In this document: piece after piece, positions 29,301 to 37,925 of the stretch
How positions within the stretch are numbered: the first letter of the stretch is position 1
Layout: each line of letters begins with the position of its first letter
Assembly: GCF_024435355.1 (NCBI RefSeq)
Contig: NZ_JAMJWG010000014.1
Span: 235,309 to 299,308 of the forward strand
Source: Streptomyces odontomachi
Lineage (GTDB): Bacteria; Actinomycetota; Actinomycetes; Streptomycetales; Streptomycetaceae
Direction of reading: 5' to 3'
DNA length: 64,000 nucleotides
Notes under the pieces: generated by a model
The model's input: only the letters and a program-made list of their open reading frames with translations
What the model was told of the DNA's origin: nothing
Database searches by the model: none
Made by a program: the position numbers and the translations under genes

Positions 29301-30928
29301 CCGACGTGCTGCTGCGCGTGCTGGAGGCGGCCCACGCCGCGCCCAGCGTCGGCCACTCCCAGCCCTGGGACTTCGTGGTGATCCGCAGCGCGGAGACCCG
29401 GCACACCATGCATGAGCTGGCCATGCGCCAGCGCGACGCATACGCCAAGTCGCTGCCCAAGGGCCGCGCCAAGAAGTTCAAGGCGCTCAAGGTCGAGGCC
29501 ATCCTCGAAACGCCCGTGAACATCGTGGTCACCGCCGACCCGACCCGCGGCGGCCGGCACACCCTGGGACGTCACACGCAGCCCCAGATGGCGCCGTACT
29601 CCGCCGCGCTGGCCGTCGAGAACCTGTGGTTGGCCGCGCGCGCCGAGGGCCTGGGCGTCGGCTGGGTCAGCTTCTTCGACGAGCGGGAGATGGTCCGCAC
29701 GCTGGGCCTGCCCGAGCACCTCGACGTGGTCGCCTACCTGTGCGTGGGCTACGTCGACGAGTTCCCGGACGAGCCCGAGCTGATGCAGGCCGGCTGGTCC
29801 CAGCGCCGCCCGCTGGCGTGGGCGGTGCACGAGGAGTCGTACGGCCGTCGCGCCCTGCCCGGCGCCGAGCCGCACGATCTGCTCGCCGAGACCATCGCCG
29901 GCATCCGCCCGCTGGACGCCAAGGCGCTCGGCGAGGCCTGGGAACGCCAGAAGCGGATGACGAAGCCGTCCGGGGCGCTGGGCATCCTGGAGATCATCTC
30001 GGCCCAGCTCTCCGGCCTGTCGCGGATGTGCCCCCCGCCGATCCCGGAGCCGGCCGCGGTCGCGATCTTCGCGGGCGACCACGGGGTGCACGCCCAGGGC
30101 GTCACGCCCTGGCCCCAGGAGGTCACCGGCCAGATGGTGGCCAACTTCCTGGGCGGGGGAGCGGTGTGCAACGCGTTCGCGAGCCAGGTGGGCGCCGAGG
30201 TCTGCGTCATCGACGTGGGCGTCGCCTCCGACCTGCCGGCGACGCCCGGGCTGCTGCCGCGCAAGGTGCGCGCGGGCACGGCGGACATGACGGCCGGTCC
30301 CGCCCTCACCCGCGAGGAGGTGAAGGCCGCCATCGAGGTGGGCATCGAGACCGCCCGCGATCTTGTGGCGGCGGGCAACAAGGCCCTGCTCACCGGTGAG
30401 ATGGGCATCGCCAACACCACCGTCTCGGCCGCCCTGATCGCCGTCTTCACCGGTGCCGACCCGGCAGAGGTGACCGGCCGCGGCACCGGCGTCAACGACG
30501 AGACGCTCAGCCTCAAGACTGACGTGGTGCGCCGGGCGCTCGAACTGCACCAGCCGGACCCCACCGACCCGATAGGGGTGCTTGCGGCCGTCGGCGGCCT
30601 CGAGCACGCGGCGATGGCCGGCCTGCTGCTCGGCGGTGCCTCGCTGCGGACTCCGGTCGTCCTGGACGGTGTCAGCGCGGGCGCCTCGGCTCTCGTGGCC
30701 CGGGCCATCGCGCCCGAGGTGCTGGCCGCCTGCATCGCGGGCCACCGCAGCGCCGAACCCGGTCACCAGGTCGCGCTCACGAAGCTCGGCCTGCGCCCGC
30801 TGATCGACCTCGACCTCCGGCTCGGCGAGGGCACCGGCGCCCTCCTGGCCCTCCCCCTCATCCAGAGCACCGCCCGCGCCATGCACGAGGTGGCCACCTT
30901 CGACTCGGCAGGAGTGACGGAGAAATGA
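26369..30928 (+). CDS. cobT: BluB-CobT fusion with ~940-residue disordered N-terminus
   Basis: A 1519-residue protein. Residues 1-945 are an acidic Ala/Pro/Gly/Glu/Asp-rich low-complexity region without hydrophobic segments, with a short asparagine/glutamine/isoleucine repeat (about residues 123-140). Residues 948-1165 match BluB, the flavin destructase that makes 5,6-dimethylbenzimidazole (ERRDIRNGF, HAAPSVGHSQPWDF, GLGVGWVSFFD with the catalytic-type Asp and Ser). Residues 1170-1515 match CobT, which transfers phosphoribosyl from NaMN to that base (GDHGVHAQGVTPWP, GEMGIANTT, LRLGEGTGA with the catalytic Glu). GAGGGG ribosome site. High third-position GC along the N-terminal part supports that it is translated. 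The two successive steps of lower-ligand assembly are linked in one chain. Confidence 0.93.
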   Translation: MTDTGRIPAEGLPEDVGSGVASGPAQGPEAHAGAHAPGAHPHHVETSAPLRTADDVLLLPDAQNAWHDGQAPAAPAGERAHPEHPEHSGMPVHGTAAQGLPEGQNGQNVPALPDAQSDPGLQDAQNIQGIQNIQNIQNLSDSQGLVAPQGPQGAQLLPETPGEPMAQDAQAGHDEAVAPTTAGAQPEGETPGTAGAPDEPGAHEAGGRDSGSVDVSEVRTQARQQTPVRRPLHLGPPVPDPSASLVRPLSDRGPASTSAPRPQRRPVRLRQATAPDAPETPAAGVPATAETPTAVAAGFTEAHATAEPPASGQPLDGGESLDGGQPSTVVEPVEAMGAHGVDAMPAPAPLDDPTLAGPQLGALPPYEGEPWSASGQPDGGYQPAGYDGSAAAAQAAPAEAGSLGSYPTDGTQVPSGIADGHPFHGTQEALHDGGLAYDSGSGGPGAEFPGGAGYAGDGGAVAHGDGAYPAGVDAGHFQTDPAVPQPMDTGLGAEALGGPQSVTYPADPAYPQDPGAPEYAHGDPGAAEFAHAPADGAMTGAEAYAAADGAPLAYPADPAMPAQAQAMALAGQQSADVMVVSPVVPILPGATGPATPESDHPYPGDFADASSGLSHGLPDESAGLAASHSADAQQPMGHFVPVEGSVPTTPHLAPTPPHALRIPQPLPDVAHLAGHGEPGSDPAAQMNGVGSGVPSGVDMSNGDGAEGRESGAITPDEAASAPAAEPTPDVMISLDGVAGPGTAPAGDGAPGPAGDAFGGSVGGPMEPEAAVDVPAPGTGADAAGTEIGPEEGLDPADALPNDAFQEPGAGNAWVGHGDGGPTVPAPRDGRRHEPTRQHGGPAEAMPAEAVHEDVPLAPQATGIDAPAESPQGPLAQDTAAVPGELPDALAAPEAGTTAEPGRAQDANDLVAVDGADPAPVAEAGGAVGFEAAADVDSVTGSEAAPAPGYAEAEREAVLRVMRERRDIRNGFRSDPIPPDVLLRVLEAAHAAPSVGHSQPWDFVVIRSAETRHTMHELAMRQRDAYAKSLPKGRAKKFKALKVEAILETPVNIVVTADPTRGGRHTLGRHTQPQMAPYSAALAVENLWLAARAEGLGVGWVSFFDEREMVRTLGLPEHLDVVAYLCVGYVDEFPDEPELMQAGWSQRRPLAWAVHEESYGRRALPGAEPHDLLAETIAGIRPLDAKALGEAWERQKRMTKPSGALGILEIISAQLSGLSRMCPPPIPEPAAVAIFAGDHGVHAQGVTPWPQEVTGQMVANFLGGGAVCNAFASQVGAEVCVIDVGVASDLPATPGLLPRKVRAGTADMTAGPALTREEVKAAIEVGIETARDLVAAGNKALLTGEMGIANTTVSAALIAVFTGADPAEVTGRGTGVNDETLSLKTDVVRRALELHQPDPTDPIGVLAAVGGLEHAAMAGLLLGGASLRTPVVLDGVSAGASALVARAIAPEVLAACIAGHRSAEPGHQVALTKLGLRPLIDLDLRLGEGTGALLALPLIQSTARAMHEVATFDSAGVTEK

Positions 30929-31018
30929 CCCGGTGGGCGCCCCAGCGGCGGCCACCCCGGCCCCGGCGTGCCCGCCCCGCGGCGGGCCAGGGCCGGCCCC
31001 CCACCGGTCCTGACGGCA

Positions 31019-31066
31019 TCGGAGGCCGAGGGAGCCCTCCGGTCGGAGGCCGAGGGAGCCCTCCGG
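31019..31066. repeat. Two 24-bp tandem repeats
   Basis: Two identical 24-base units (31019-31042 and 31043-31066) beginning TCGGAGGCCGAGG. The rest of 30929-31425 has GC-rich sequence and, near 31180-31240, a degraded piece of the GACAGAAACAGCCCC intergenic repeat. No gene is visible. Confidence 0.75.
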
Positions 31067-31425
31067 ACCTGCGGCCAGGCAGAGACCGGCACCCCTGTCC
31101 CTGACAGCGGTACGGGGCCTGCGGGAGGGAACGCCTGCCCGTCAGGACGGTTCCCCCCGGGGCTGCTGGCCCGCGCGCGACAGAAAAACAGCCCCTAGGG
31201 CCGGTGACGACCCGAGGGGCTCTGTCGTGGCCGGACGAGCCAAGGCGGGGCGGCCCACGTCCACACGTCCAGACGCCCGGGTGGGCGCGCATCCCCTGCC
31301 GCCGGCCCGCGAACCCGAGGACATGGGGCCCTGCGCCCCCGGGACATCGGGGCCATGGGGCCCCGCCCGCCCCGAGCCGTATCGTTGACCTGCCGAAAAC
31401 CATTCCGGAGGAGTCCCGTACCGAT

Positions 31426-32700
31426 ATGCCCCACCATCCTGCCTATCCCGTAGGACTCCGCCTCTCCGGCCGCCGCACCGTCGTCCTGGGCGGCGGTCAG
31501 GTGGCCCAGCGCCGCCTTCCGGCCCTGATCGCCGCCGGTGCCGACGTCCTGCTGGTCTCGCCGTCCGCCACCACGTCCGTCGAGGCGATGGCCGAGCGCG
31601 GTGAACTGCGCTGGGAACGGCGCCGGTACGCCGACGGCGACCTCGCGGACGCCTGGTACGCCCTGATCGCCACCAGCGACCCCGAAGCCAACGCGGCCGC
31701 GTCCGCGGAGGGCGAGCGGGAGCGGGTGTGGTGCGTGCGCGCCGACGACGCCGAGGCGGCGAGCGCGCTGACCCCGGCCACCGGGCGCGGCGCCGGTGTC
31801 TCCGTGGCCGTGCTCAGCGCCGACCTGCACGATCGTGACCCGCGCCGTACGGCCGCCGTCCGCGACGCGATCATCGAGGGCCTGCGCAACGGAACCGTGG
31901 TGGCCCGCACCCCGCGCACCTCCGCTGACGCCCCCGGGCCCGCCCGAGCGGCACGAGCGCCGAGAGTCGCCCTGGTCGGCGGTGGCCCCGGGGACCCCGA
32001 GCTGATCACCGTGCGCGGCCGGCGACTGCTCGCCGAGGCCGACGTCGTCATCGCCGACCGGCTCGGCCCGCGCGACCTGCTCGACGAACTGCCCCCGCAC
32101 GTCGAAGTGATCGACGCGGCGAAGATCCCGTACGGCAGGTTCATGCCGCAGGAGGCCATCAACAACGCGCTCGTCGAGCACGCCAAGGCGGGTCGGGCCG
32201 TCGTCCGGCTCAAGGGCGGCGATCCGTTCGTCTTCGGCCGCGGCATGGAGGAGGTCCAGGCGCTGGCCGACGCGGGCATCGCGTGCACGGTCGTGCCCGG
32301 CATCTCCAGCACCATCTCCGTGCCCGGCGCCGCGGGTATCCCCGTGACGCACCGCGGGGTGGCACATGACTTCACGGTGGTGAGCGGTCATGTCGCGCCC
32401 GACGACGCACGTTCACTCGTCGACTGGAAGGCGCTCGCCGCACTGCGCGGCACCCTGGTCGTGCTGATGGGCGTCGACAAGATCGGCAGCATCGCACGGA
32501 CGCTGGTCGCCCACGGCCGGGCTGCAAACACCCCGGTCGCCGTCATCCAGGAAGGCACCACCGCGACCCAGCGCAGGGTCGACGCGACCCTGGACACCGT
32601 CGCAGAGGCCGTACGCGCCGAGGAGGTCAGGCCGCCAGCGGTGATCGTCATCGGCGCCGTGGTGCAGGTCGGCGCCGACAGCGGCCCACTCACGACCTGA
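31426..32700 (+). CDS. cobA: Uroporphyrinogen-III C-methyltransferase with precorrin-2 dehydrogenase-like domain
   Basis: A 424-residue CysG-like protein. The N-terminal domain (about 1-115) is a precorrin-2 dehydrogenase Rossmann unit with VLGGGQVAQRRL; a short linker with no ferrochelatase-type middle part follows; residues about 180-424 are the SAM-dependent methyltransferase (LVGGGPGDPELITVRG, AKIPYGRFMPQEAIN, VVRLKGGDPFVFGRG, PGISSTISVPGAAGIPVTHRG). It makes precorrin-2, the branch point to siroheme and cobalamin. ATG at 31426 with GGAGGAG. Whether the dehydrogenase domain is active is unclear. Confidence 0.93.
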   Translation: MPHHPAYPVGLRLSGRRTVVLGGGQVAQRRLPALIAAGADVLLVSPSATTSVEAMAERGELRWERRRYADGDLADAWYALIATSDPEANAAASAEGERERVWCVRADDAEAASALTPATGRGAGVSVAVLSADLHDRDPRRTAAVRDAIIEGLRNGTVVARTPRTSADAPGPARAARAPRVALVGGGPGDPELITVRGRRLLAEADVVIADRLGPRDLLDELPPHVEVIDAAKIPYGRFMPQEAINNALVEHAKAGRAVVRLKGGDPFVFGRGMEEVQALADAGIACTVVPGISSTISVPGAAGIPVTHRGVAHDFTVVSGHVAPDDARSLVDWKALAALRGTLVVLMGVDKIGSIARTLVAHGRAANTPVAVIQEGTTATQRRVDATLDTVAEAVRAEEVRPPAVIVIGAVVQVGADSGPLTT

Positions 32701-32851
32701 GGCCCACGCTCCCCGGCGCCGCGGGGCGACGAAGCCCACGAGGCGCACGCCGCAGCCCGGAACACGCGGCGCACACCACGACACACGGCAACGCCCACGC
32801 GTACGGCAGCACGGGCAACGCCCACGAACACACAGAAGGCGGTACCACCCG

Positions 32852-33682
32852 GTGGCCGGTCTCCTCACCGTCGACGACCCCGACGATCCCCGCCTGGGGG
32901 ACTACACCGGGCTGACCGACGTGGAGCTGCGCCGCACCCGCGAGCCCGCCGAAGGCCTCTTCATCGCCGAGGGCGAGAAGGTCATCCGGCGTGCCCTGCG
33001 GGCCGGCTACGCGATGCGCTCCATGCTGCTGTCGGCCAAGTGGTTCGACGTGATGCGCGACGTCATCGACGCGACCACGGCACCGGTGTACGCGGTCACA
33101 CCCGAGCTGGCCGAGCGGGTCACCGGCTACCACGTGCACCGCGGCGCCCTGGCGGCCATGCAGCGCAAGCCGCTGCCGGAGGCCCGTGACCTGCTGGGCA
33201 CGGCGCGCCGGGTCGCGGTCATGGAAGCGGTCAACGACCACACGAACATCGGCGCGATCTTCCGGTCGGCGGCCGCGCTGGGCATGGATGCGGTGTTGCT
33301 GTCACCGGACTGCGCCGATCCGCTCTACCGGCGTTCCGTGAAGGTCTCCATGGGCGCGGTGTTCTCCGTTCCGTACGCCCGCCTGGACCGTTGGCCGCAT
33401 GACCTTCGGACCCTCGGCGAGGCCGGCTTCGACCTGCTGGCGCTCACCCCGCACGAGCAGGCGATCACCCTCGACGAGGCGGCGCCACAGCGACGGGCCC
33501 GGGTCGCCCTGATGCTCGGCGCCGAGGGCCAGGGCCTGTCCAAGCGGGCGCTCGCCGCCGCCGACACCTGGGTCCGCATCCCCATGGCGCATGGCGTCGA
33601 CTCCCTGAACGTCGGTGCCGCGGCGGCGGTCGCCTTCTACGCGGTGGCGGGCACCGGGCGCCCGCAGGACGAGCGGGACTGA
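32852..33682 (+). CDS. SpoU/TrmH-type RNA methyltransferase
   Basis: A 276-residue SPOUT methyltransferase. Motif 1 is NDHTNIGAIFRSAAALGMDAV, motif 2 LGAEGQGLSKRAL and motif 3 VRIPMAHGVDSLNVGAAAAV. The N-terminal 100 residues form a substrate-binding L30e-like domain. It methylates a ribose 2'-OH in rRNA or tRNA; the target cannot be told. GTG start. It follows cobA on the same strand after about 150 bases. Confidence 0.92.
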   Translation: MAGLLTVDDPDDPRLGDYTGLTDVELRRTREPAEGLFIAEGEKVIRRALRAGYAMRSMLLSAKWFDVMRDVIDATTAPVYAVTPELAERVTGYHVHRGALAAMQRKPLPEARDLLGTARRVAVMEAVNDHTNIGAIFRSAAALGMDAVLLSPDCADPLYRRSVKVSMGAVFSVPYARLDRWPHDLRTLGEAGFDLLALTPHEQAITLDEAAPQRRARVALMLGAEGQGLSKRALAAADTWVRIPMAHGVDSLNVGAAAAVAFYAVAGTGRPQDERD

Positions 33683-33764
33683 GCACCCGGGCTGCCCGGC
33701 GCCCGCGCCCCGCACCCGTCACGCCGCACTCGCGCACCGCATCCAGCCGCCGCAGCGAGAACGA

Positions 33765-35135
33765 TCACCTGCCGGCCGTTCCGTGTCCCGGAGGCTGGTC
33801 GGTGAGCTGCCGTACCTGCTCCGTCACCCGCCAGGGCACGCCTCCGAGGCCGCGGCTCGGTCCCTGGCAGCCCTGCGCTGCGGCGATGCCGAGTGCCACC
33901 AGCAGGGTCACCACCACGAACACGAACAGCCGCTGGCGCAGCAACCGCGGGTTGGCCGGGCGGCGCCCCGACCCGGTCGGCCGGGCGGGTGCGGGCCGGG
34001 CGGCGCCGTTACGCGCGGCGGGACGGCCGCTCGGCCGTGGGGTGTCACGGCCCGGCTGGGGGCGCGCCGCGGGGCGCGCGGAGCTCGGACGCCCGGCGGC
34101 GGGGCGGCCGGCGGCGGGGCGGCCGGTGGTGGGGCGGCCGGCGGCGGGGCGGCCGGTGGTGGGGCGCGGGTGGCCGCCACGCGGCGGGGTGCCCTGTGCC
34201 GGCGGGCGCTGGCGGCGCTGGGTGCGTTGCTCGGCGTACTCCTCGGCGAGCCGTCCGGTGGGGCGGTCGGCCGCCCCGCGCGGCTGCGGCCGGATGGCGG
34301 GGAAACCCTGCGTCTCCCGGGCGGCGATCTCCTTGAGCCGCAGCGAGAGTTGCAGCGTGCTCGGCCGCGCCTCGGGGTCCTTGGCGAGGCATGCGCTGAT
34401 CAACGGGGCCAGCGCGTCCGGTACGCCGTGCAACTGTGGCTCCTCGTGCACGACCCGGTAGAGCATCACCTCCGAACTGCCCTGCCCGAACGGCGAGTCG
34501 GCGGTGGCGGCGTAGGCGAGCGTGGCGCCCAGCGCGAAGACGTCCGTGGCGGGCGTGACGGCGGCGCCGCGTACCTGTTCGGGGGCGAGGAAGCCGGGCG
34601 AGCCGACCGCGGTGCCGACGTGGGTGAGCGTGCTGGCGCCGGTCGCCCAGGCGATGCCGAAGTCGATGATCCGTGGCCCCTTCGGGGACAGCAGGATGTT
34701 CGACGGCTTCAGGTCCCGGTGCACGACGCCGGCCTCGTGCACCGCGACGAGGCCCTCCGAGAGTGCCGCGCCCACCGCGGCCACGTCGGCGGCCGCCAAC
34801 GGGCCGTCTTCGGCGACCTTGTCGTGCAACGAGGGCCCGGGCACGTACTGCGTCGCGAACCACGGCCGGTCGGCGTCCAGGTCAGCGGCCACCAGGCGGG
34901 CCGTGCAGCCGCCGCGGATGCGCCGGGCCGCCGACACCTCGCGGGCGAAGCGTGATCGGAACTCCTGGTCCTCGGCCAGGTCCGGCCGGATCACCTTCAG
35001 TGCGACCCGCTGCCCACGGCGGTCGGAGCCCAGATAGACCACGCCCATCCCGCCCGCGCCCAGCCGCCGATGGAGCCTGAACGAGCCGACGACTCGCGGG
35101 TCCTCGCGCCGGAGCCGCATCATCGCCATCTTCAT
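33765..35135 (-). CDS. Eukaryotic-type Ser/Thr protein kinase, membrane-anchored
   Basis: A 456-residue kinase. The G-loop is GAGGMG at about 26-31, the ATP lysine Lys47 (VALKV), HRD at 139-141 (VVHRDLKPSN), DFG at 158-160. After the kinase domain (about 15-275) comes a basic disordered region with repeated GRPAAGRP/GRPTTGRP units (about 315-385), then one membrane segment (LFVFVVVTLLVALGIAAA, near 408-425) and a short extracellular tail without PASTA-type repeats. ATG at 35135 (MKMAMMRLRR); upstream extension is not supported. Confidence 0.92.
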   Translation of the reverse strand: MKMAMMRLRREDPRVVGSFRLHRRLGAGGMGVVYLGSDRRGQRVALKVIRPDLAEDQEFRSRFAREVSAARRIRGGCTARLVAADLDADRPWFATQYVPGPSLHDKVAEDGPLAAADVAAVGAALSEGLVAVHEAGVVHRDLKPSNILLSPKGPRIIDFGIAWATGASTLTHVGTAVGSPGFLAPEQVRGAAVTPATDVFALGATLAYAATADSPFGQGSSEVMLYRVVHEEPQLHGVPDALAPLISACLAKDPEARPSTLQLSLRLKEIAARETQGFPAIRPQPRGAADRPTGRLAEEYAEQRTQRRQRPPAQGTPPRGGHPRPTTGRPAAGRPTTGRPAAGRPAAGRPSSARPAARPQPGRDTPRPSGRPAARNGAARPAPARPTGSGRRPANPRLLRQRLFVFVVVTLLVALGIAAAQGCQGPSRGLGGVPWRVTEQVRQLTDQPPGHGTAGR

Positions 35136-35787
35136 CCCCGCTGCCGGTCCGTCTGACGTGCCACAGCTTACGATTCCACCACCGGGTGCGCGCAGAGGCC
35201 GCGCCCTCCCCACAACACCGATTGCCACCGCCCACGCGCCATTCCCAATTGTGCGCCCTCCGACGCGCCCCTCACGCCCCTGCTCCAACCGGCGTGAACG
35301 GAACACACGTTGGAGGCTCGCCGCTGGCGCGTGCAGGTGTACGACACCCCCGTGCGCGGGCGTGCGGGGTCCTGGCGTGGACGGCGTCGGGCCGTTCCGG
35401 GGCGTGTTCGACGCCATCCACGGTGATCGACATCACCTCTGGACCAGCTACCGGACCACGCCCGGCGACCGTCAGCGGGCCCGCGACGTCCTGCCCTGGC
35501 CCTCGGTGACATCCCTTCAGGGAAGACCCGGAGACGGAGGTCTTGGTCTCCACCCAGGGGAGTACGCGAATCGTGTTCGATCCTCCTCCGGGAGGCCAGG
35601 CAAGCGGTACGAGGGCATGACGTCCCGGGGCCGCCGCAGACCTAGATTTAACGCCAAGCGGCGGGTGCAGTACTCGTCCCCCGAGGTCAGCATCCGCCGC
35701 CACGACAACCAGCCGTCCGCGCCGCAGGGCACGGGCTGCCGAACGACCGAGGAAGATCCGTACAAGAACACGGCCAGGAGAGCGACC
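35136..35787. other. Divergent gap of about 650 bases with no supported gene
   Basis: The space separates the minus-strand kinase from a plus-strand small membrane gene. It has unusual lower-GC pieces (for example around 35560-35720), several CG-rich stems and no frame with clear coding character. It must hold the kinase promoter. Confidence 0.45.
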
Positions 35788-35994
35788 ATGGCGGACACGG
35801 CGGCGCGGACCATGATCCGCGCGCGGGGGCGCGGTGCCACATCCGCGTCCGGCGCCGGCCCGTCCGGCAGGCGTCACCCGCTGGTGGCGACGGTCATGGT
35901 GCTTCCCCTGGCGGCCCTGCTCGTGGTCGCCTTCGGCGGCTGGGACGCAGTGGTCCTACAGGCGTCGTCCGTGGGCGAGATGCTGGGGCGTTGA
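35788..35994 (+). CDS. Small single-pass membrane protein
   Basis: A 68-residue protein. The ATG at 35788 has a good AGGAG ribosome site (35776-35780). The N-terminal half is basic (ARTMIRARGRGATS, SGRRH) and the middle carries a hydrophobic segment LVATVMVLPLAALLVVAFGGWDAVV. Function unknown. The neighbouring frames here are antisense or spurious. Confidence 0.65.
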   Translation: MADTAARTMIRARGRGATSASGAGPSGRRHPLVATVMVLPLAALLVVAFGGWDAVVLQASSVGEMLGR

Positions 35995-36080
35995 TCGGCG
36001 CTCCAGGCCCGGGAGAGCGGTCCGGGCGGGGACATCCGGCCTTGAACCCCGTGGGGACGGGGGTGCGGCGGACGGCACAA

Positions 36081-36112
36081 CTGCCCGCGCAGCTGGGGAG
36101 CTGCGCGGGCAG
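36081..36112 (+). terminator. 14-bp stem terminator
   Basis: Arms 36081-36094 and 36099-36112 pair perfectly around a GGGG loop, followed by CCTTGTCC. It ends the small membrane-protein transcript. The surrounding 35995-36351 shows no further gene. Confidence 0.75.
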
Positions 36113-36351
36113 CCTTGTCCACGGACGCGATCGGGCCGTTCGGGGGTGCTTTGCCGAGGATCCGACGGTGGCGGGTGTCCAATGCCGCCCCGGGGATCCC
36201 ATGACGCCGGGAAGCCGGCCCTGTCAGCGGGCCAGCCAGGGACGTACGCCGTGGTGACCGCCGGCTCCGCCGACGGCTCGCACGTCGGGGCCGCTCGCCG
36301 CCACGTACGCTCACCGCGCGTGGCTTCGTCGCACGACCGACAGGGGGACTG

Positions 36352-37398
36352 GTGACCACCGATCCATTGCCTGCGCTGAGGGCGCAGGCCCGCGTCGCCG
36401 CGCACCCCCTCGCTTCCGCTGACGCACCTTGCGCATGCCCGGAAGCCGGCACGGTGCTCGCCGACCGCGGTGACGCGGTCGTCGTCCGCCACGGCGACGT
36501 GGTGGCCAAGGCGCATACCGTCGGCACGGACCGTGCGCAGCTCGCCCTAAGGGTCGCGGTTGCCGCCCACCCGGTGCTGGCGGGCATCCTGTTGGCGCCG
36601 TTGGTGTCGCCGAGCCGGGACGCCTCCGCCGCGCTCGACCGGCCGGTCACGCTCTGGCCGTACGGTGTGCCGCTGGATCCCGGCGCAGCACCCGAGGAGG
36701 CGCCTTGGGAGGCCGCCGGAACGCTCCTCGCCCTCCTGCACCGGGTGGACACGGCCGTGCTGCCGGGTCCTCTCCCGCCGATGCGCGGCCCGATCAAGGC
36801 CGCCCGGGCGATCGCCCGGCTACGGGCCGCTGGCGAGCACCCTGGTGCGGTCCCGGTGCTGCGGGCCTGGGCGGCGCTGCCCGGCTGGGCGCGTGCGGAG
36901 GCCGCCATGCCACCGGGGGGCATGCTCTGCCACGGTGATCTCCATCTGGGCCAGCTGGTGCGCTGTGCCGACAGCGGGGCGTCGTGGCGGCTCATCGACG
37001 TGGACGACCTGGGGATCGGCGTGCCGGCTTGGGATCTGGCCAGGCCCGCCGCATTGTTCGCGTGTGGTGAGCTGGGGCCCGAGGAGTGGGGCCGGTTCCT
37101 GGCGGCCTACCGCGCGGCGGGCGGCCCCGCGGTCCCGGCGGAGGGCGACTGCTGGGCGGCGCTCGACGTGCCGGCCCGCGCGCTGTGCGTGCAGGTGGCG
37201 GCCCTGTCGATCGCCAAGGCGGTGGCCGCACGACGGTCCCTGGACGAGGCGGAACAGGCCCTCGTCGATGCTTGCGACCGCATGGCGGACGTCCCCGTCG
37301 CGGGGGACGAGCCGGCTGCGGGCCGGGCGCCGGAGATGCCCGTGCCGGCGCGTTCGGCGGCGCTTCCTGGGGAAGGAGGGCGGGGCTCCGCCAAGTAG
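36352..37398 (+). CDS. Aminoglycoside phosphotransferase-family kinase
   Basis: A 348-residue APH/choline-kinase-fold protein. The catalytic loop is LCHGDLHLGQLVR (Brenner-type HGDxxxxN variant with Gln) and the metal-binding DFD-type segment is LIDVDDLGIGVPAWDLARPA. Upstream residues VVVRHGDVVAKAH resemble the ATP-lysine strand. A small-molecule kinase is likely, but a drug-resistance role is not implied by sequence alone. GTG start at 36352 with a GGGGGA ribosome site. The C-terminal 40 residues are low-complexity. Confidence 0.85.
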   Translation: MTTDPLPALRAQARVAAHPLASADAPCACPEAGTVLADRGDAVVVRHGDVVAKAHTVGTDRAQLALRVAVAAHPVLAGILLAPLVSPSRDASAALDRPVTLWPYGVPLDPGAAPEEAPWEAAGTLLALLHRVDTAVLPGPLPPMRGPIKAARAIARLRAAGEHPGAVPVLRAWAALPGWARAEAAMPPGGMLCHGDLHLGQLVRCADSGASWRLIDVDDLGIGVPAWDLARPAALFACGELGPEEWGRFLAAYRAAGGPAVPAEGDCWAALDVPARALCVQVAALSIAKAVAARRSLDEAEQALVDACDRMADVPVAGDEPAAGRAPEMPVPARSAALPGEGGRGSAK

Positions 37399-37467
37399 GG
37401 TTCAATCGACCAAAGCCGGGCGGCGGTCCGGTGAAACCAAGCCATATCGCGAGGAGTTGAGCCGGGC

Positions 37468-37728
37468 ATGCACTGTCCCAAGTGCCACGCACCGATGAAC
37501 ACGTACAACCGCAACGGCGTCCAGATCGAGCAGTGCAGTGGATGCCGCGGCATCTTCCTGGACTACGGCGAGCTGGAGGCCCTGACCCGCCTGGAGTCGC
37601 AGTGGGCCCCGGCCCCGCCGCCCCAGGCCTATCCGGCGGCACCGGCGCCGGCGTGGGGGCACCACGGCCACCATGGCCATCACGGTCACCACAACAGGGG
37701 CCTGGGCCGCCTGCTCTTCTCGTCCTGA
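37468..37728 (+). CDS. Zinc-ribbon (TFIIB-type) protein with His-rich tail
   Basis: An 86-residue protein. Two CxxC knuckles (Cys3/Cys6 and Cys23/Cys26) form a zf-TFIIB ribbon followed by GIFLDYGELEALTRLE, the standard sequence of this family. The C-terminal third contains a Pro/Ala linker and a (HHG)n run, HHGHHGHHGHHGHH, that could bind metal. Function unknown. The ATG follows a GAGGAGTTG ribosome site. Confidence 0.88.
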   Translation: MHCPKCHAPMNTYNRNGVQIEQCSGCRGIFLDYGELEALTRLESQWAPAPPPQAYPAAPAPAWGHHGHHGHHGHHNRGLGRLLFSS

Positions 37729-37741
37729 GCATCCGCACGCA

Positions 37742-37778
37742 CACGGGCCCCGGCAGGAACTGGCTGCCGGGGCCCGTG
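37742..37778 (+). terminator. Terminator of the zinc-ribbon gene
   Basis: 15-bp perfect stem (37742-37756 with 37764-37778) and a 7-base loop, 14 bases after the stop. Confidence 0.75.
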
Positions 37779-37925
37779 CGCGTTCCAGTGCAACGGACGA
37801 TCGCTGCCATGTCCATGCCTGTTCCATGCCCGACTTCCGCACGGTGATCGGTGTGGCCGCCGCCGGGGAAGGGGGTGCGGGTGGCGAAGCCCCCGCCACG
37901 CGAGGCAAAGCCGAGCAAAAACGAC

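Noticed and set aside
33893..34461. Plus-strand repeat-rich protein opposite the kinase linker
   Set aside because: It is the complement of the GRP repeat region of the kinase and has no ribosome site.
35158..35787. Upstream extension of the 68-residue membrane protein into a 278-residue protein
   Set aside because: The upstream portion lacks coding bias and a ribosome site; the AGGAG-preceded ATG at 35788 is much better.
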